Shown piece by piece: positions 43,940 through 53,021 of a stretch of 64,000 bases of DNA. Under the pieces are notes generated by a model that was not told the DNA's origin, made no database searches, and saw only the letters and a program-made list of their open reading frames with translations. Made by a program: the position numbers and the translations under genes. Origin of the DNA: Halococcus saccharolyticus DSM 5350 (GTDB taxonomy: Archaea; Halobacteriota; Halobacteria; Halobacteriales; Halococcaceae); contig NZ_AOMD01000029.1 in NCBI RefSeq assembly GCF_000336915.1, forward strand, positions 1 through 64,000, read 5' to 3'. Position 1 is the stretch's first letter; each line of letters opens with the position of its first letter.

Positions 43940-46252
43940 TCAATCAGGCTTCAGTCGTGAGAGGCGCATCGCGTTACCCGTCACACCCAGACTCATCCCC
44001 ATATCACCCACCACGACTGCGAGCGCAACACTCACGTATCCCAGCGGGACACCGACAGCGAGTAATGCCTTCGCACCGAGACTCGCCCAGATGTTCTGCC
44101 GAATCACCCCATTTGCCGTCTGCGACAGTCTGTATAGGTACGGCAGTTTCCCAATGTCGTCGCCCATCAGTGCGATATCAGCGGTTTCGAGGGCTGTGTC
44201 CGTCCCTGCTGCACCCATCGCAATGCCGATATCAGCGGCGGCGAGTGCGGGTGCGTCGTTGATTCCGTCGCCGACCATCGCAACCATCCCGTGTTCGGCC
44301 TGCAATTTCTCGATAGCCTCCACCTTTTGATCGGGCAGCAGTTCAGCGCGGTACTCGTCGACGCCGACCTGCTCGCCGATGGCCCGTGCAGTTCCCTCGT
44401 TATCGCCCGTCAGCATCACTACATGGCCGACACCGCGTTCATGCAGACGCTCGACCGCACGCTGCGAGGTCGAGCGTACTTCGTCGGCGATTGCAATACC
44501 GCCTACCAACTCCGCGTTTGTTCCAACGAGGACGACTGTTCGACCGTCTCGCTGGAGTTCTCCGAACACATAGTCAATGAATTCTTCCTGCTCCGAAGGA
44601 GGGTCCCGAGAGATACCTTCCGAGACGGTCCCTCCATCGGTCACGCTGCGAGCTTGCGAAAGGTCAAAGCCGAGTTCCTCGAATAGTGCTGGCTTGCCTG
44701 CATAGTATGTCTCACCGCCGATTTCGGCTTGGATGCCTTTTCCAGTCAAGCTCTCGAAATCAGACGGAACGGGGAGATCAGTGACATCAGCCTCGTCCGC
44801 ACGAGTGAGGATCGCCTCGGCAATCGGATGTTCACTGCGCTGTTCCAATCCTGCGCCATATCGAAGTACATCCGTCTCGCTGTGCTCTCCAAGTGGGACG
44901 ATGTCGGTGACAGTGAGTTCACCCTTCGTGAGCGTCCCAGTCTTGTCCAGCGCAACAGCGTCAACCTCACCCATCGCTTCGAGGTGGTTGCCGCCCTTGA
45001 TCAGCACGCCGTTTTTCGCAGCACTCGTAATCCCGGAAACGACCGAGACGGGCGTCGAGATGACGAATGCGCATGGACACGCGATGACGAGCAGGGTCAG
45101 TCCACGAATGAACCACGTCTGCCACGGCCACCCGAGCGCGAGTGGCGGCACCGCTGCCGTGAGGATCGCCAGCACGACGACTGCGGGCGTGTAGTAGCCC
45201 GAGAATCGGTCGACGAACTGTTCCTGTTCGGTTTTCTTCTCCTGAGCGCCCTGCACCATCTCAATGATCTGCGAGAGCGTCGAATCGCCCGCTATCGAGG
45301 TAGCCTCCACTTCGAGATAGCCTTCTTGATTGATGCTTCCAGCGTACACTTCTTCGCCCGGGGATTTGTCGACAGGAACGCTCTCCCCAGTGATCGGTGA
45401 CTGGTCGACCGCGCTCTCTCCCTCAATGACCGAGCCGTCAAGCGGAATCTTCTCGCCGGGACGGACAACAACGGTCTCACCCATTTCCACGTCTTCAGCT
45501 GGCACGGTCACCTCGTCGCCATCCCGGCGGACCGTAGCCTCATCCGGTGAAAGCTCCATCAGCTCACGCAGCGAGTTGCGTGCTCTGTCCATCGCATAGT
45601 CTTCAAGCAGTTCTGCGATGCTGAACAATACAGCCAGCGTCGCGGCTTCAACGAAGTAGCCGATGCCGGTGGCGGCGATGATCGCTGTCCCCATCAGGAG
45701 GTCGATATCGAGGCTCCGATTGCGTGCGGAGTAGTACCCGCCGCGAACGACAGGATACCCGCTGACGGCGATTGCGACTAGGAACAGTCCATCCGCGAGC
45801 GTGAGTGAATAGCCGAGAAGGGTCGCCACCTCAGGATTCTGGCTGGCAAGGACGAACTCAAAGAGGAGACCGAGCACGACGAACGCCGCTCCGATCCACG
45901 TCTTGATCGCGCGCGAACTCGTCCAAATTTCCGCCGGAGGTGCAATTTCCATGTCATCGGCGGATTCTTCATCAGGACCGTCTTCGCCGCCAATGACTTC
46001 ATAGCCCGCACCCTCGATGGCCGCAACCACGTCGGCCTCGGCGGCACGGTTAGGATCATAGGCCACCGTGGCCGTGCCTGTCGTGGGTTGCAGGGTGGTA
46101 TCAGTGACCCCATCAACGCGCTGGAGACTCTTGTCTACTTTCTGCGCACAGGAGGGGCAGTCCATCTCTGGAACGGTGAGCCGGACGGACGACTCTTGTG
46201 TCTGCTCACCGTCGTTTTCCCGCTCCGCTGCGTCTACAGTTTCGGTCATCAC
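43940..46252 (-). CDS. zntA: P1B-type heavy-metal ATPase, Zn/Cd/Pb type
   Basis: 770 residues. N-terminal heavy-metal domain with CPSC at 32-35, membrane metal site CPC at 392-394 (ACPCAFVISTP), phosphorylation motif DKTGTLTKG with Asp436, HP-type motif SEHPIAEAI, and GDGINDAPALA. The last spans carry NIWASLGAKALLAVG and VVVGDMGMSLG. The conserved Lys and Asp there, together with CPC, are features of the Zn/Cd/Pb group rather than copper pumps. It exports toxic metal ions with ATP. An HTH_10 regulator follows 55 bases upstream in the same direction. Confidence 0.92.
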   Translation of the reverse strand: MMTETVDAAERENDGEQTQESSVRLTVPEMDCPSCAQKVDKSLQRVDGVTDTTLQPTTGTATVAYDPNRAAEADVVAAIEGAGYEVIGGEDGPDEESADDMEIAPPAEIWTSSRAIKTWIGAAFVVLGLLFEFVLASQNPEVATLLGYSLTLADGLFLVAIAVSGYPVVRGGYYSARNRSLDIDLLMGTAIIAATGIGYFVEAATLAVLFSIAELLEDYAMDRARNSLRELMELSPDEATVRRDGDEVTVPAEDVEMGETVVVRPGEKIPLDGSVIEGESAVDQSPITGESVPVDKSPGEEVYAGSINQEGYLEVEATSIAGDSTLSQIIEMVQGAQEKKTEQEQFVDRFSGYYTPAVVVLAILTAAVPPLALGWPWQTWFIRGLTLLVIACPCAFVISTPVSVVSGITSAAKNGVLIKGGNHLEAMGEVDAVALDKTGTLTKGELTVTDIVPLGEHSETDVLRYGAGLEQRSEHPIAEAILTRADEADVTDLPVPSDFESLTGKGIQAEIGGETYYAGKPALFEELGFDLSQARSVTDGGTVSEGISRDPPSEQEEFIDYVFGELQRDGRTVVLVGTNAELVGGIAIADEVRSTSQRAVERLHERGVGHVVMLTGDNEGTARAIGEQVGVDEYRAELLPDQKVEAIEKLQAEHGMVAMVGDGINDAPALAAADIGIAMGAAGTDTALETADIALMGDDIGKLPYLYRLSQTANGVIRQNIWASLGAKALLAVGVPLGYVSVALAVVVGDMGMSLGVTGNAMRLSRLKPD

Positions 46253-46307
46253 TACGAGATAGGGCAGTCAACTCGATAAGCGTTAGTTGGAAAATTCCAA
46301 TCCGGGG

Positions 46308-47057
46308 TCAGAGCGGCGTTGACAGCTCGTCTGGTAGCTGCTCACGAGCGACGTACCGCTTTGCCAAGTGTTCCTCCGCCCGCCGGAGTCGGTAGGTAAG
46401 CGTCGACCGTGGCGCGTCAAGATGCCCAGCCAACTCAGACACATCGACCTCCCGTGGTGACTCGTAGTAGCCGTGTTCAACGGCGGCCCGGAGAGCCGCT
46501 TCCTGCTCTGACGACAACTCGGTTGCACTGTCGTCCCCCTCGCTCGCCGGTGTCGAGGTAGCTGTTGTTCGGAGCATCTCCATCTGCGCGCAGTCGCCGA
46601 CAGCAGTCTTGATCTCGTCGAAGAATGCACTTACATTGCCTTCGTCGGAATGAATGATGCGCCACGTGTAGTGGCGACTCTCGTGGCGCGTATCGAACAG
46701 CAAGCCGTTTCCGAGGTGATCGCGTGCGATGTGGGGGATGGACGAACAGAGGGGAGTGCGCTCCCAGTACGAGTAGAGAACGAGTGTGTCGTCGGTATGG
46801 TCGAGAACCTCTGTACTCTGAGTAGCGTCGCAGTCCTCGGTGGCGAGACAGTCCGCGTAGTAGTCGCTGTTGAGAAAAGCGTCTTCAATGTCGACGAGAG
46901 CATTGGACGTTCCTGTAGCGTGGTCAACCCGCCAGAGGCGGTCTTCGGTGACGTGGAGTGAGAGCGAACGAATCGAAGCATCTGGATAGTCAGCGAGAGT
47001 ATCTGCCACCCTGTTGCATTCAGCCTCGTATTCGAGAGCGAAGACGAGTTCGCGCAT
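46308..47057 (-). CDS. HTH_10 (Bat-type) regulator of the metal pump
   Basis: 249 residues from ATG 47057 (MRELVFALEYEAECNRVAD); ATG 47084 is a possible earlier start. The C-terminal HTH_10 domain reads ALRAAVEHGYYESPREVDVSELAGHLDAPRSTLTYRLRRAEEHLAKRYV, as in bacterio-opsin activator-like proteins. The N-terminal two thirds is a sensor-like domain with several Cys and His (YADCLATEDCDAT, HIARDHLG) that could bind metal. Directly upstream of the P1B ATPase gene and codirectional, hence its probable activator or repressor. Confidence 0.8.
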   Translation of the reverse strand: MRELVFALEYEAECNRVADTLADYPDASIRSLSLHVTEDRLWRVDHATGTSNALVDIEDAFLNSDYYADCLATEDCDATQSTEVLDHTDDTLVLYSYWERTPLCSSIPHIARDHLGNGLLFDTRHESRHYTWRIIHSDEGNVSAFFDEIKTAVGDCAQMEMLRTTATSTPASEGDDSATELSSEQEAALRAAVEHGYYESPREVDVSELAGHLDAPRSTLTYRLRRAEEHLAKRYVAREQLPDELSTPL

Positions 47058-47122
47058 GTAGTGCTGTAGGCGACACTGAGGCATAACACATGGCTTCGGG
47101 CCGTCCTGGTTCAGTTGTTGGG

Positions 47123-47407
47123 TCAGATCACGTCGTTGGGTTCATGAATCTCCTGCATCCGCTGTGCTTCGGCGGCGTACCGTTCTTGGAGGTCAGGGTC
47201 ATCGACAGTACCGAGGTTATCCAAATCGGCATTGACGGCCGCTGTGGTGTCGCGCACGTCGGTAAAAGAGGTTAGTGCTCGTTCCTTCCGATAGTACTGC
47301 TCCCCGTCAGTGGTCGCATAGGTGAGGATGATTAGATTCTGCTCGTCGTCAGAGTATGTGCGTTCGACCAGCCACACACGCACGTTATCGTCCAGTTGAT
47401 CCGGCAT
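47123..47407 (-). CDS. unknown small protein upstream of the metal regulator
   Basis: 94 residues from ATG 47407, MPDQLDDNVRVWLVERTYSDDEQNLIILTYATTDGEQYYRKERALTSF followed by helical DTTAAVNADLDNLGTVDDPDLQERYAAEAQRM. Beta-hairpin then helices, very acidic, no cysteines. Family not recognised. Same direction as the regulator and metal ATPase genes, 65 bases before them, so likely one operon. Confidence 0.65.
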   Translation of the reverse strand: MPDQLDDNVRVWLVERTYSDDEQNLIILTYATTDGEQYYRKERALTSFTDVRDTTAAVNADLDNLGTVDDPDLQERYAAEAQRMQEIHEPNDVI

Positions 47408-47494
47408 GTTCATCTGGTCGTCGCTCCGGGGATTAAATGGTATAGAAACGGCAAAAACAAATGATTGTCTACAATTCGGAGTTTGTCTATATAG

Positions 47495-48921
47495 TCGGTA
47501 GTTCCCATCGGATCAGAACGTAGTCAGGACTGATGAGGTTAGATTCTCAGAGAGCGTCTGGATGGGTGTGAAGTTCCTCTACCATCCAGACACCGTTCTT
47601 ACGGTCTCTGACCTTGAAACCTTAGCGCTTGATCTCCACTCTGAGATCCCAATCCCCGGAGTCGAAGGCTGCGGCTTCGACTCCGGGATCATCCGACAGA
47701 CGCTCCTTCAGGCCGCTGTCGATCAGAAGTCCATCAAGGCTGTCACTGACACCACTCGTGGAACGTACTCCGATGATTACACGCTTGCGCAGCTTCACAC
47801 CGTCCCGCCCGCTGAACTCGAAGCCGTCGTCAACGATCTCCTCGTTCAACAGGCGGCGATGATCCTCGGCCTCGGCCCGAGGATCATCTGCCTCGACTTC
47901 GTCGATATCCATTATCACGGCTGTCCACACGCTGACGCGGGCGAACTCTGTCACACGAAGCCTCGCGATGGCACCTCCCAGTGCCATCGCTACCTCGCTG
48001 GATTCGTCCTCTGTCGGGCCAAACCACTCGTCGTCGCAATCACACCCGTCCGTGGTGACGAACCGAAAAGCGACGCGGTCGAGCGTCTGCTCGACCATGT
48101 CGCGGTCCTTCCGTTCGACATCACTGGGCTCCTTGCCGATCGTGGGTTCTACGACGGAACGTCGATCGAGCGACTGGATGCAGTAGCATCAGTCGCTCTT
48201 CCGATCGTCCGTGGCGGCGAACAGATGGCCGAGAAACTGAACACGACGGTTTCCTACTGGACGGAGTACGTGATGTACGAGGGAAGCGAGCGGGAACTGC
48301 GCTTCCCGCTCGCGGTCTGTGTCTCCTACCAGCACGGCAACCGAGGTAAACACGGCTTGCTCGTTCGAGCGTACGTGGCGTGCGATCTGACCGATCGCAC
48401 GCCGAAAGACGTCGAAGCGCTCTACCGGAAGCGCTCGGCGATCGAGACAGCTTTCCGAACGATGCGTGAAGCACGCGCCCGAACCAGCACGACAGATCCA
48501 GTCGTGCGGCTGTTATTCGTTCTGGTGAGCTTTCTCCTGCGGAATCTCTGGCTGATCGTTCGATGGGGCGTGCTCGCCACGCCGCGACGCGGCGGGCGAG
48601 CACTGCCGGTCTGGTTCCGGTTCGAGGTTTTCCGAGAGTGGATCGATCACGCTCTCGATGATACCCTCCGCCGGAAGTGGGAAGCACCAACCAACGGTGT
48701 CGGTATCCCGGCGACTTACAGCCAGCTGGACGCGGGCTGAGATCGCCCGCGTCCAGCGGTAACCCTGTAACGGAGCGACGGCTTCGCATCTTGTTTGACG
48801 TGACAGCTCTCTCACTTCCGTGGAATCACCGTCTTAGCGTGCTTCAGTGAAGCGGCCTGTCTGATCTCTCCCCTCCCATCAAAAAATCGAGTCAGCAATC
48901 AGGACCGATGGGAACTACCGA
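47495..48921. mobile_element. ISH3-type insertion sequence
   Basis: Terminal inverted repeats TCGGTAGTTCCCATCGG (47495-47511) and its exact complement CCGATGGGAACTACCGA (48905-48921) frame a single transposase gene, giving about 1.43 kb, normal for ISH3-family elements. No clean target duplication is visible at the ends (TATAG on the left, TAGTG on the right), so the insertion may be old or flanks rearranged. Confidence 0.85.
47562..48740 (+). CDS. ISH3-family transposase
   Basis: 392 residues, full length. DDE residues seen in LDFVDIHYHGCP (Asp), LADRGFYDG (Asp) and YRKRSAIETAFRTMRE (Glu, in the Y-(2)-R-(3)-E-(6)-K-type signature). C-terminal LLRNLWLIVRWG is typical of ISH3 transposases. 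The gene looks intact and lies within matching terminal inverted repeats. Confidence 0.92.
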   Translation: MGVKFLYHPDTVLTVSDLETLALDLHSEIPIPGVEGCGFDSGIIRQTLLQAAVDQKSIKAVTDTTRGTYSDDYTLAQLHTVPPAELEAVVNDLLVQQAAMILGLGPRIICLDFVDIHYHGCPHADAGELCHTKPRDGTSQCHRYLAGFVLCRAKPLVVAITPVRGDEPKSDAVERLLDHVAVLPFDITGLLADRGFYDGTSIERLDAVASVALPIVRGGEQMAEKLNTTVSYWTEYVMYEGSERELRFPLAVCVSYQHGNRGKHGLLVRAYVACDLTDRTPKDVEALYRKRSAIETAFRTMREARARTSTTDPVVRLLFVLVSFLLRNLWLIVRWGVLATPRRGGRALPVWFRFEVFREWIDHALDDTLRRKWEAPTNGVGIPATYSQLDAG

Positions 48922-49825
48922 TAGTGCCGAATCGATGTCGGAGCTTAGGGAGCCGTGAACCCGACTTTCGACACGATCCCAGGGGTTTCGCATCGAGGAA
49001 TTTGGCGTCCTATTTTCACACATCAGATACGACGACTGACCGATCTCGATGTGCAACATCGAACGGTTCACTTGTTGATTTCGTCCGAAAATGCGACCGT
49101 CGAGAGGGAAATAAAAAACTGGTTCCCGTAAATGGGCATTGAGTCACCCGATCAGAATACCGTTGACGAGCCAATGTGTAAGATACGCGCCCTCTATTCA
49201 GCACGGCTGCTGAGAACTACTGAGATACCGTCAAGAACACCGTGATCGACTCAGAGGCTATATCTCGCATCAGACCTCTGTTGCTATCTCTTGCCTCTTT
49301 ATCGGTCCATACAGTCAATTTTCTTTGTCTTCGTCGACGAGGAGCGAACTCTTGACGAGGTTCTTGGTTGCCCGTCGGAACCGTTCGGAAAGTGCCTGGT
49401 GGGGTACGAAAAGCGGGATGAGCGACTTAGTGGTTGGAAAAGCTTCTCATCCCAATAATACGGACAGACGCGAGATACATAATACCAAAACAATTTCACA
49501 GAATGACAGAACCAAGTGAATAGCGCTAATCGTGAACTCCGTGAACTGCATTCCTCCACTCGGTTGTACGTCGAGAAGAGCGCCATCCTAATTTTGCCCA
49601 TCAGATCTCGTCATTGAGTGCAGGCAGTATGCAAGATACGCGCTCTGTATCTCGCACGCTGATTTCAGCAGATAGCCAATCTGTGATATTGGAAAGTACG
49701 AAGACTTCAGCGAATCCCTATAGTCCGATCACCGTCGATGGTTTCGCAGCGGCGAGTCCGATTCTGAATATGGGGTAGGGGGGCGACAGAATAAGGCTTA
49801 AGCCGTATCTCTAAGCCGTCGATAT
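48922..49825. other. gene-free interval with two dispersed-repeat copies
   Basis: Holds a long inverted copy of the family at about 49030-49310 (TGTGCAACATCGAACGG, CCGAAAATGCGACCGTCG, TGTAAGATACGCGCCCTC, TATCTCGCATCAGACCTC, CTATCTCTTGCCTC). A short one lies at 49615-49675 (TATGCAAGATACGCGCTC, TGTATCTCGCACGC). Between them (49320-49600) I see nothing that looks coding. A TATA-like CTTAAGC at 49797 precedes the next gene. Confidence 0.6.
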
Positions 49826-50287
49826 ATGGACTCGTGCGATGGGTGTGTTGAGCAAGCCTCCACACAGGACGGTACGAACCAGTGGGACGCCGTGCGGAAG
49901 CTTGCACAGTTCGAGGCGATGGCGGGGGACGGATCGGGACCGGATTTAAGCGAAACTATCTGCTTCTTTTTCGGCCTCGCTTTGTCGGATTTCGAACTCT
50001 ACACGACGCTGCTGGATCATCAGCGGTCTACCTCACGCGAGCTCGCGGAGACGCTCGGCAACGATCGCAGCCTCATCAACAAACGGCTCTTGACACTACG
50101 GGAGGCCGACCTGGTAAATCGTGAGACGCACCCACTCAGTGATGGTGGCTACGAATACCGGTATCGCGCACAACCGCTCCCCGAAACGGTCGAGGAACTA
50201 AACGACGAAATCGAGGCGTGGTCCGAGGAGGCGGTGACTCGTTTCCAGCAGATCACGCCATCGACACCAGCCGACGGTTCTCCATGA
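49826..50287 (+). CDS. MarR/TrmB-like winged-helix protein
   Basis: 153 residues. CDGCVEQA at the N-terminus, then SDFELYTTLLDHQRSTSRELAETLGNDRSLINKRLLTLREADLVNRE, a clear winged helix with recognition helix NDRSLINKRLLTL, and YEYRYRAQPLPETVEELN as the wing and linker. Haloarchaeal proteins of this look regulate single operons. It overlaps the next gene by four bases. It stands at the entrance to the small-gene region and is the only obvious DNA-binding regulator there, so it is a candidate controller of the repeated leaders. Confidence 0.75.
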   Translation: MDSCDGCVEQASTQDGTNQWDAVRKLAQFEAMAGDGSGPDLSETICFFFGLALSDFELYTTLLDHQRSTSRELAETLGNDRSLINKRLLTLREADLVNRETHPLSDGGYEYRYRAQPLPETVEELNDEIEAWSEEAVTRFQQITPSTPADGSP

Positions 50288-50757
50288 GCGTTTTTCGGAG
50301 ACTCCGGTCGGCTGTTGCCGATGTTCTCTCGTCGGTACGGGAACGCGCTCGCAGCGAGGACCGCGAGTACCAGGACATCGACGCCGACGAAGATTCGGAA
50401 AGTCTGCTCAGCGGTCGATCGGTGTCGATCAAGCGTGGTCGAGTGCTCCACGACCGCGACGACGACCAGGACAAGCAGCTACTCGCGACCGCCGTTCGCG
50501 AGCAGCGGGCGGATCAATTCGAGGTGCCCGGCAGCAGCCAGACAGTCGCCGACTATAACCCGGAGTATCCCGTTACAGATCGCGTGATCGAGGTCCGGTT
50601 TTTCGAGACGCTCGACGCTCACCTCGGAGAGTGGACCACCGAGAACGTCCTACGGCGCGAAGCAGACGGAACGCTCGACGCCGGAGATCCCTACTACTAT
50701 CCCGAGAGCCGTGTCGAGGGCGCTCCCCAGCAGTCCCAGGACGCCGCGAGCGATTAA
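50284..50757 (+). CDS. unknown acidic protein co-translated with the wHTH gene
   Basis: 157 residues from ATG 50284, inside the stop of the upstream gene. MSVFRRLRSAVADVLSSVRERA may form an amphipathic membrane-binding helix. The rest is acidic with SIKRGRVLHDRDDDQDKQLLATAVREQRADQF and VIEVRFFETLDAHLGEWTTENVL. No family recognised. Confidence 0.65.
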   Translation: MSVFRRLRSAVADVLSSVRERARSEDREYQDIDADEDSESLLSGRSVSIKRGRVLHDRDDDQDKQLLATAVREQRADQFEVPGSSQTVADYNPEYPVTDRVIEVRFFETLDAHLGEWTTENVLRREADGTLDAGDPYYYPESRVEGAPQQSQDAASD

Positions 50758-50824
50758 AGCGCGAACGACGGATAGATGATTTTCCCAAACGGATCGGAGC
50801 CGCCGACCGGCGCGAAGGCCGCCG

Positions 50825-50871
50825 CTCTTACCAAACATCCGAACGCGACAGGCCGTTAGATGTTTGGTAAG
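50825..50871. repeat. 47-bp dispersed palindrome, copy P5
   Basis: Perfect arms TCTTACCAAACA and TGTTTGGTAAGA. It marks the border between the wHTH operon and the leader-controlled genes, which converge here. Confidence 0.85.
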
Positions 50872-50962
50872 AACAGGCGACGGCGCTCGACGCTCGCGGT
50901 CGGCGAAACGGAGCAATCAGCCCAGTTCCGAAAACGGCAGCGAGTGGCGTCAACCCTGCTGC

Positions 50963-51169
50963 TTAGAGTGCGTCGATGCCTCCCTCACCGCCGCCGAAGT
51001 CCGCGCGCTCACTCCGACGCGGGTGGCCGAGCGCCCCGCACTCGGGACACTTGCGCCCGGCCTCGCTCTCGTTCCACTTGTTCGAGCACTCATTACACCG
51101 GGTTTCCGGGTCGCCACCGTCAGTTTCCGAGCAGTCCTGCGTGGTCGAAGCGTCAGTAGTGCGTTCCAT
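50963..51169 (-). CDS. small zinc-ribbon protein with shared leader
   Basis: 68 residues. CNECSNKW...RKCPECGALGHPRRSE forms a CxxC...CxxC zinc ribbon (residues about 25-43). Start fixed by the conserved leader that ends in ACACCT directly before the ATG. The last gene of the leftward group. Function unknown; small zinc ribbons of this kind often bind nucleic acid or act as adaptors. Confidence 0.75.
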   Translation of the reverse strand: MERTTDASTTQDCSETDGGDPETRCNECSNKWNESEAGRKCPECGALGHPRRSERADFGGGEGGIDAL

Positions 51170-51226
51170 AGGTGTTCACCGGGGCGTTCCCCCGTATCAC
51201 CAATATACGGTCGGATAAACTTAAAC
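51170..51226 (-). promoter_or_regulatory. shared leader L1, type A
   Basis: Read on the minus strand: TATA-like GTTTAAG box, GTCGG-type spacer, CCGTATATTGG, then a short GC hairpin and CGGTGAACACCT abutting the ATG of the 51169 gene. Confidence 0.8.
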
Positions 51227-51275
51227 CCTCCGGTATCGACTAACAGGGAGGGGGACAAAACCGCCGTGTCAGCCA

Positions 51276-51644
51276 TTAGTTCACCAATTCAGCGGGGGTG
51301 AGATGTAGGTGATCGCTGTCAGGCAACTCCTCCCAAAACTCAAACTCCTCGCCGGTCGTCGGGTCAGTGATCGGGTAGCCCCGCCATGCCGTCATGCCGC
51401 CGTCTACCTCATCAACGACAGTGCGTTCGCCCTCAAAACCGACGCGAAGGAGTTTGTCGTCGTCGTTATCGTAGTGAAGCACCACCGCGCCGCCGGGATC
51501 AACGACGCCCTCGGGGGCCTCCTGATAGAGGCGCGTCTCACCGTTTTCATCGACCAGCGACCACACCGACTCGTCGGGGTCGAGCAGGTCGGTGTCAATC
51601 TGGAAGCGATCAACAGCGTCCGTGCCGTCAATATCTCGTACCAT
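51276..51644 (-). CDS. unknown acidic beta-rich protein with shared leader
   Basis: 122 residues. DPDESVWSLVDENGETRLYQEAPEGVVDPGGAVVLHYDNDDDKLLRVGFEGERTVVDEVDGGMTAWRGYPI suggests an all-beta fold. No cysteines or spans. The start is set by the shared leader. The C-terminal FEFWEELPDSDHLHLTPAELVN is probably helical. No family recognised. Size and acidity would fit a DNA-mimic or adaptor protein, but that is speculation. Confidence 0.7.
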   Translation of the reverse strand: MVRDIDGTDAVDRFQIDTDLLDPDESVWSLVDENGETRLYQEAPEGVVDPGGAVVLHYDNDDDKLLRVGFEGERTVVDEVDGGMTAWRGYPITDPTTGEEFEFWEELPDSDHLHLTPAELVN

Positions 51645-51700
51645 AGGTGTTCTCCGGGGCGCTCCCCCGTATTACCAATATACGGTCGTAAACGGATAAA
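51645..51700 (-). promoter_or_regulatory. shared leader L2, type A
   Basis: Minus-strand TTTATCCG box, CCGTATATTGG, GGGGGAGCGCCCC hairpin, GGAGAACACCT and ATG of the 51644 gene. Confidence 0.8.
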
Positions 51701-51808
51701 GGTTCCGCTCCTCCCTTGCTCAGACAAGACTCATACCGCCGCTACCGCGAGAAATCAGCAATATGAGCAGATCGAACGACCGGTTCGCGAACCGAAGACG
51801 ATGGGGAT

Positions 51809-51994
51809 TCAGAGAACCCCTTGAACCAGCGCCCACACCGACGCGAGCGCGGTGATTGTCGTTAGTACCATTTTGACGGCTTTCAGCACCGTCATGCTGG
51901 TTTTTAGCCGTTCCTTCAGCGAGGGGCTTTCTTCATTCTCAGCGCCGTAACCGTGGCGGTCCTCCGGTGCTGAGTTACCGTATGTAAGTGCCAT
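51809..51994 (-). CDS. small single-span membrane protein with shared leader
   Basis: 61 residues, a charged N-terminal half followed by one membrane helix (KMVLTTITALASVWALVQGVL at the very C-terminus). No partner is obvious. Tail-anchored proteins this small could act at the inner membrane, for example in surface or entry exclusion. Confidence 0.65.
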   Translation of the reverse strand: MALTYGNSAPEDRHGYGAENEESPSLKERLKTSMTVLKAVKMVLTTITALASVWALVQGVL

Positions 51995-52040
51995 AGGTGT
52001 CCACCTCTACATTACCAATATACGGTCGAATTCACTTAAA
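51995..52040 (-). promoter_or_regulatory. shared leader L3, type A without hairpin
   Basis: TTTAAG box and CCGTATATTGG present. The GC hairpin is missing and the ribosome-binding end is GGTGGACACCT. Confidence 0.75.
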
Positions 52041-52079
52041 ACTGTCGCCTCTGGATTTGATTATCGGAGTAGTACGGCC

Positions 52080-52589
52080 TCAATCGCAGCGGGGACAGCC
52101 GTTCATTTTCAGGCCCGAGCTCAGTGATTCCATCCCGCAGCCCTCACACCGGTAGAACGTCTCTCCGGTGGGTTCGCCGTTGATTATCTCATCGTGGGGA
52201 CCGGAAATCTCAGTCGTCGGGGTCGAGTCCTCGATTTGAGCGGGATCGAGGTAGTTCTCGACGGTCGCGATGTCGATCGCCCACTCGTCGCCGTCGAGAG
52301 CGGCTACCACGTCGTTTTTGAAGTCCTGATAGTGGTCGAACGCCACCGTGTCGGCGTAGTGATCGGCGAGCAGTGCGAGCGCCAACTGTGCGGGACCGCT
52401 GCCGCCGTAGCCCCATTCGAGGCCGGTCGGCGAGTGGTTTGCGAGGTCGGTGCGGGGATCGAGTTGATGCCCGTCCGGGCCGACCACGCGGTTGCGCTCG
52501 GTCGAGCGTCGGTATCCGGTGTAGGCGGCGTCTCGATCGTCAGTTTTGAGCTGTGCGTCGTCGTGGGACCGCTTTTCCGTCGTTGCCAT
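52080..52589 (-). CDS. DUF6166-like protein with C-terminal zinc ribbon
   Basis: 169 residues. VVGPDGHQLDPRTDLANHSPTGLEWGYGGSGPAQLALALLADH (36-78), then FDHYQDFKNDVVAAL, is the DUF6166 core seen in plasmids and phages. A linker leads to a C-terminal zinc ribbon FYRCEGCGMESLSSGLKMNGCPRCD. Function unknown. Its presence under a shared leader ties a known mobile-element family to the regulon. Confidence 0.8.
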   Translation of the reverse strand: MATTEKRSHDDAQLKTDDRDAAYTGYRRSTERNRVVGPDGHQLDPRTDLANHSPTGLEWGYGGSGPAQLALALLADHYADTVAFDHYQDFKNDVVAALDGDEWAIDIATVENYLDPAQIEDSTPTTEISGPHDEIINGEPTGETFYRCEGCGMESLSSGLKMNGCPRCD

Positions 52590-52650
52590 AGGTGTTCACC
52601 GGGGGGCGCTCCCCCTATACTACCAATATACGGTCGGATACGGATAAACC
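52590..52650 (-). promoter_or_regulatory. shared leader L4, type A
   Basis: TTTATCCG box, CCGTATATTGG, GGGGGAGCGCCCCCC hairpin and GGTGAACACCT before the 52589 gene. It is nearly identical to L11 on the other strand. Confidence 0.8.
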
Positions 52651-52736
52651 CTTTGATCGAGTCCGGTGCTAATCACGCGACAGTAGCCGCAAGAGCAGCG
52701 AAAACGCCCGATCAGCCCACTGATTTAGTCGGTGTT

Positions 52737-53021
52737 TCATCCGGTGAGATCGCGCTCGGCAGTTACGAATCCGTCGGCGTTCGGACCTTCAACAATCGAC
52801 ATTCCGAACGTATCGGTGAGGAATCGGCAGGCAATCTCGCCGCCGCCCATGTTCACCACCACGTACTCGTACCCCTCAGCGGCGAACCGATCGAGCAGCG
52901 CGCTCATGACGGCAGTACCCATTCCCGTCCGCCGTTCGGCCTTGATGACCCGAAAATGGGTGATATTGACGCCGTTCTCGCCCAGCGGCTCGTAATCGTA
53001 TTCGATTTTCGAGCGCGTCAT
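52737..53021 (-). CDS. GNAT-family acetyltransferase-like protein
   Basis: 94 residues. THFRVIKAERRTGMGTAVMSALLDRFAAEGYEYVVVNMGGGEIACRFLTDTFGMSI carries the acetyl-CoA loop RRTGMGTAV and the following helix and strand of a GNAT fold. It is short and lacks the first strands, so it is minimal. No leader of its own: the start codon overlaps the stop of the preceding zinc-protein frame (TGATG), implying coupled translation from L5. Confidence 0.75.
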   Translation of the reverse strand: MTRSKIEYDYEPLGENGVNITHFRVIKAERRTGMGTAVMSALLDRFAAEGYEYVVVNMGGGEIACRFLTDTFGMSIVEGPNADGFVTAERDLTG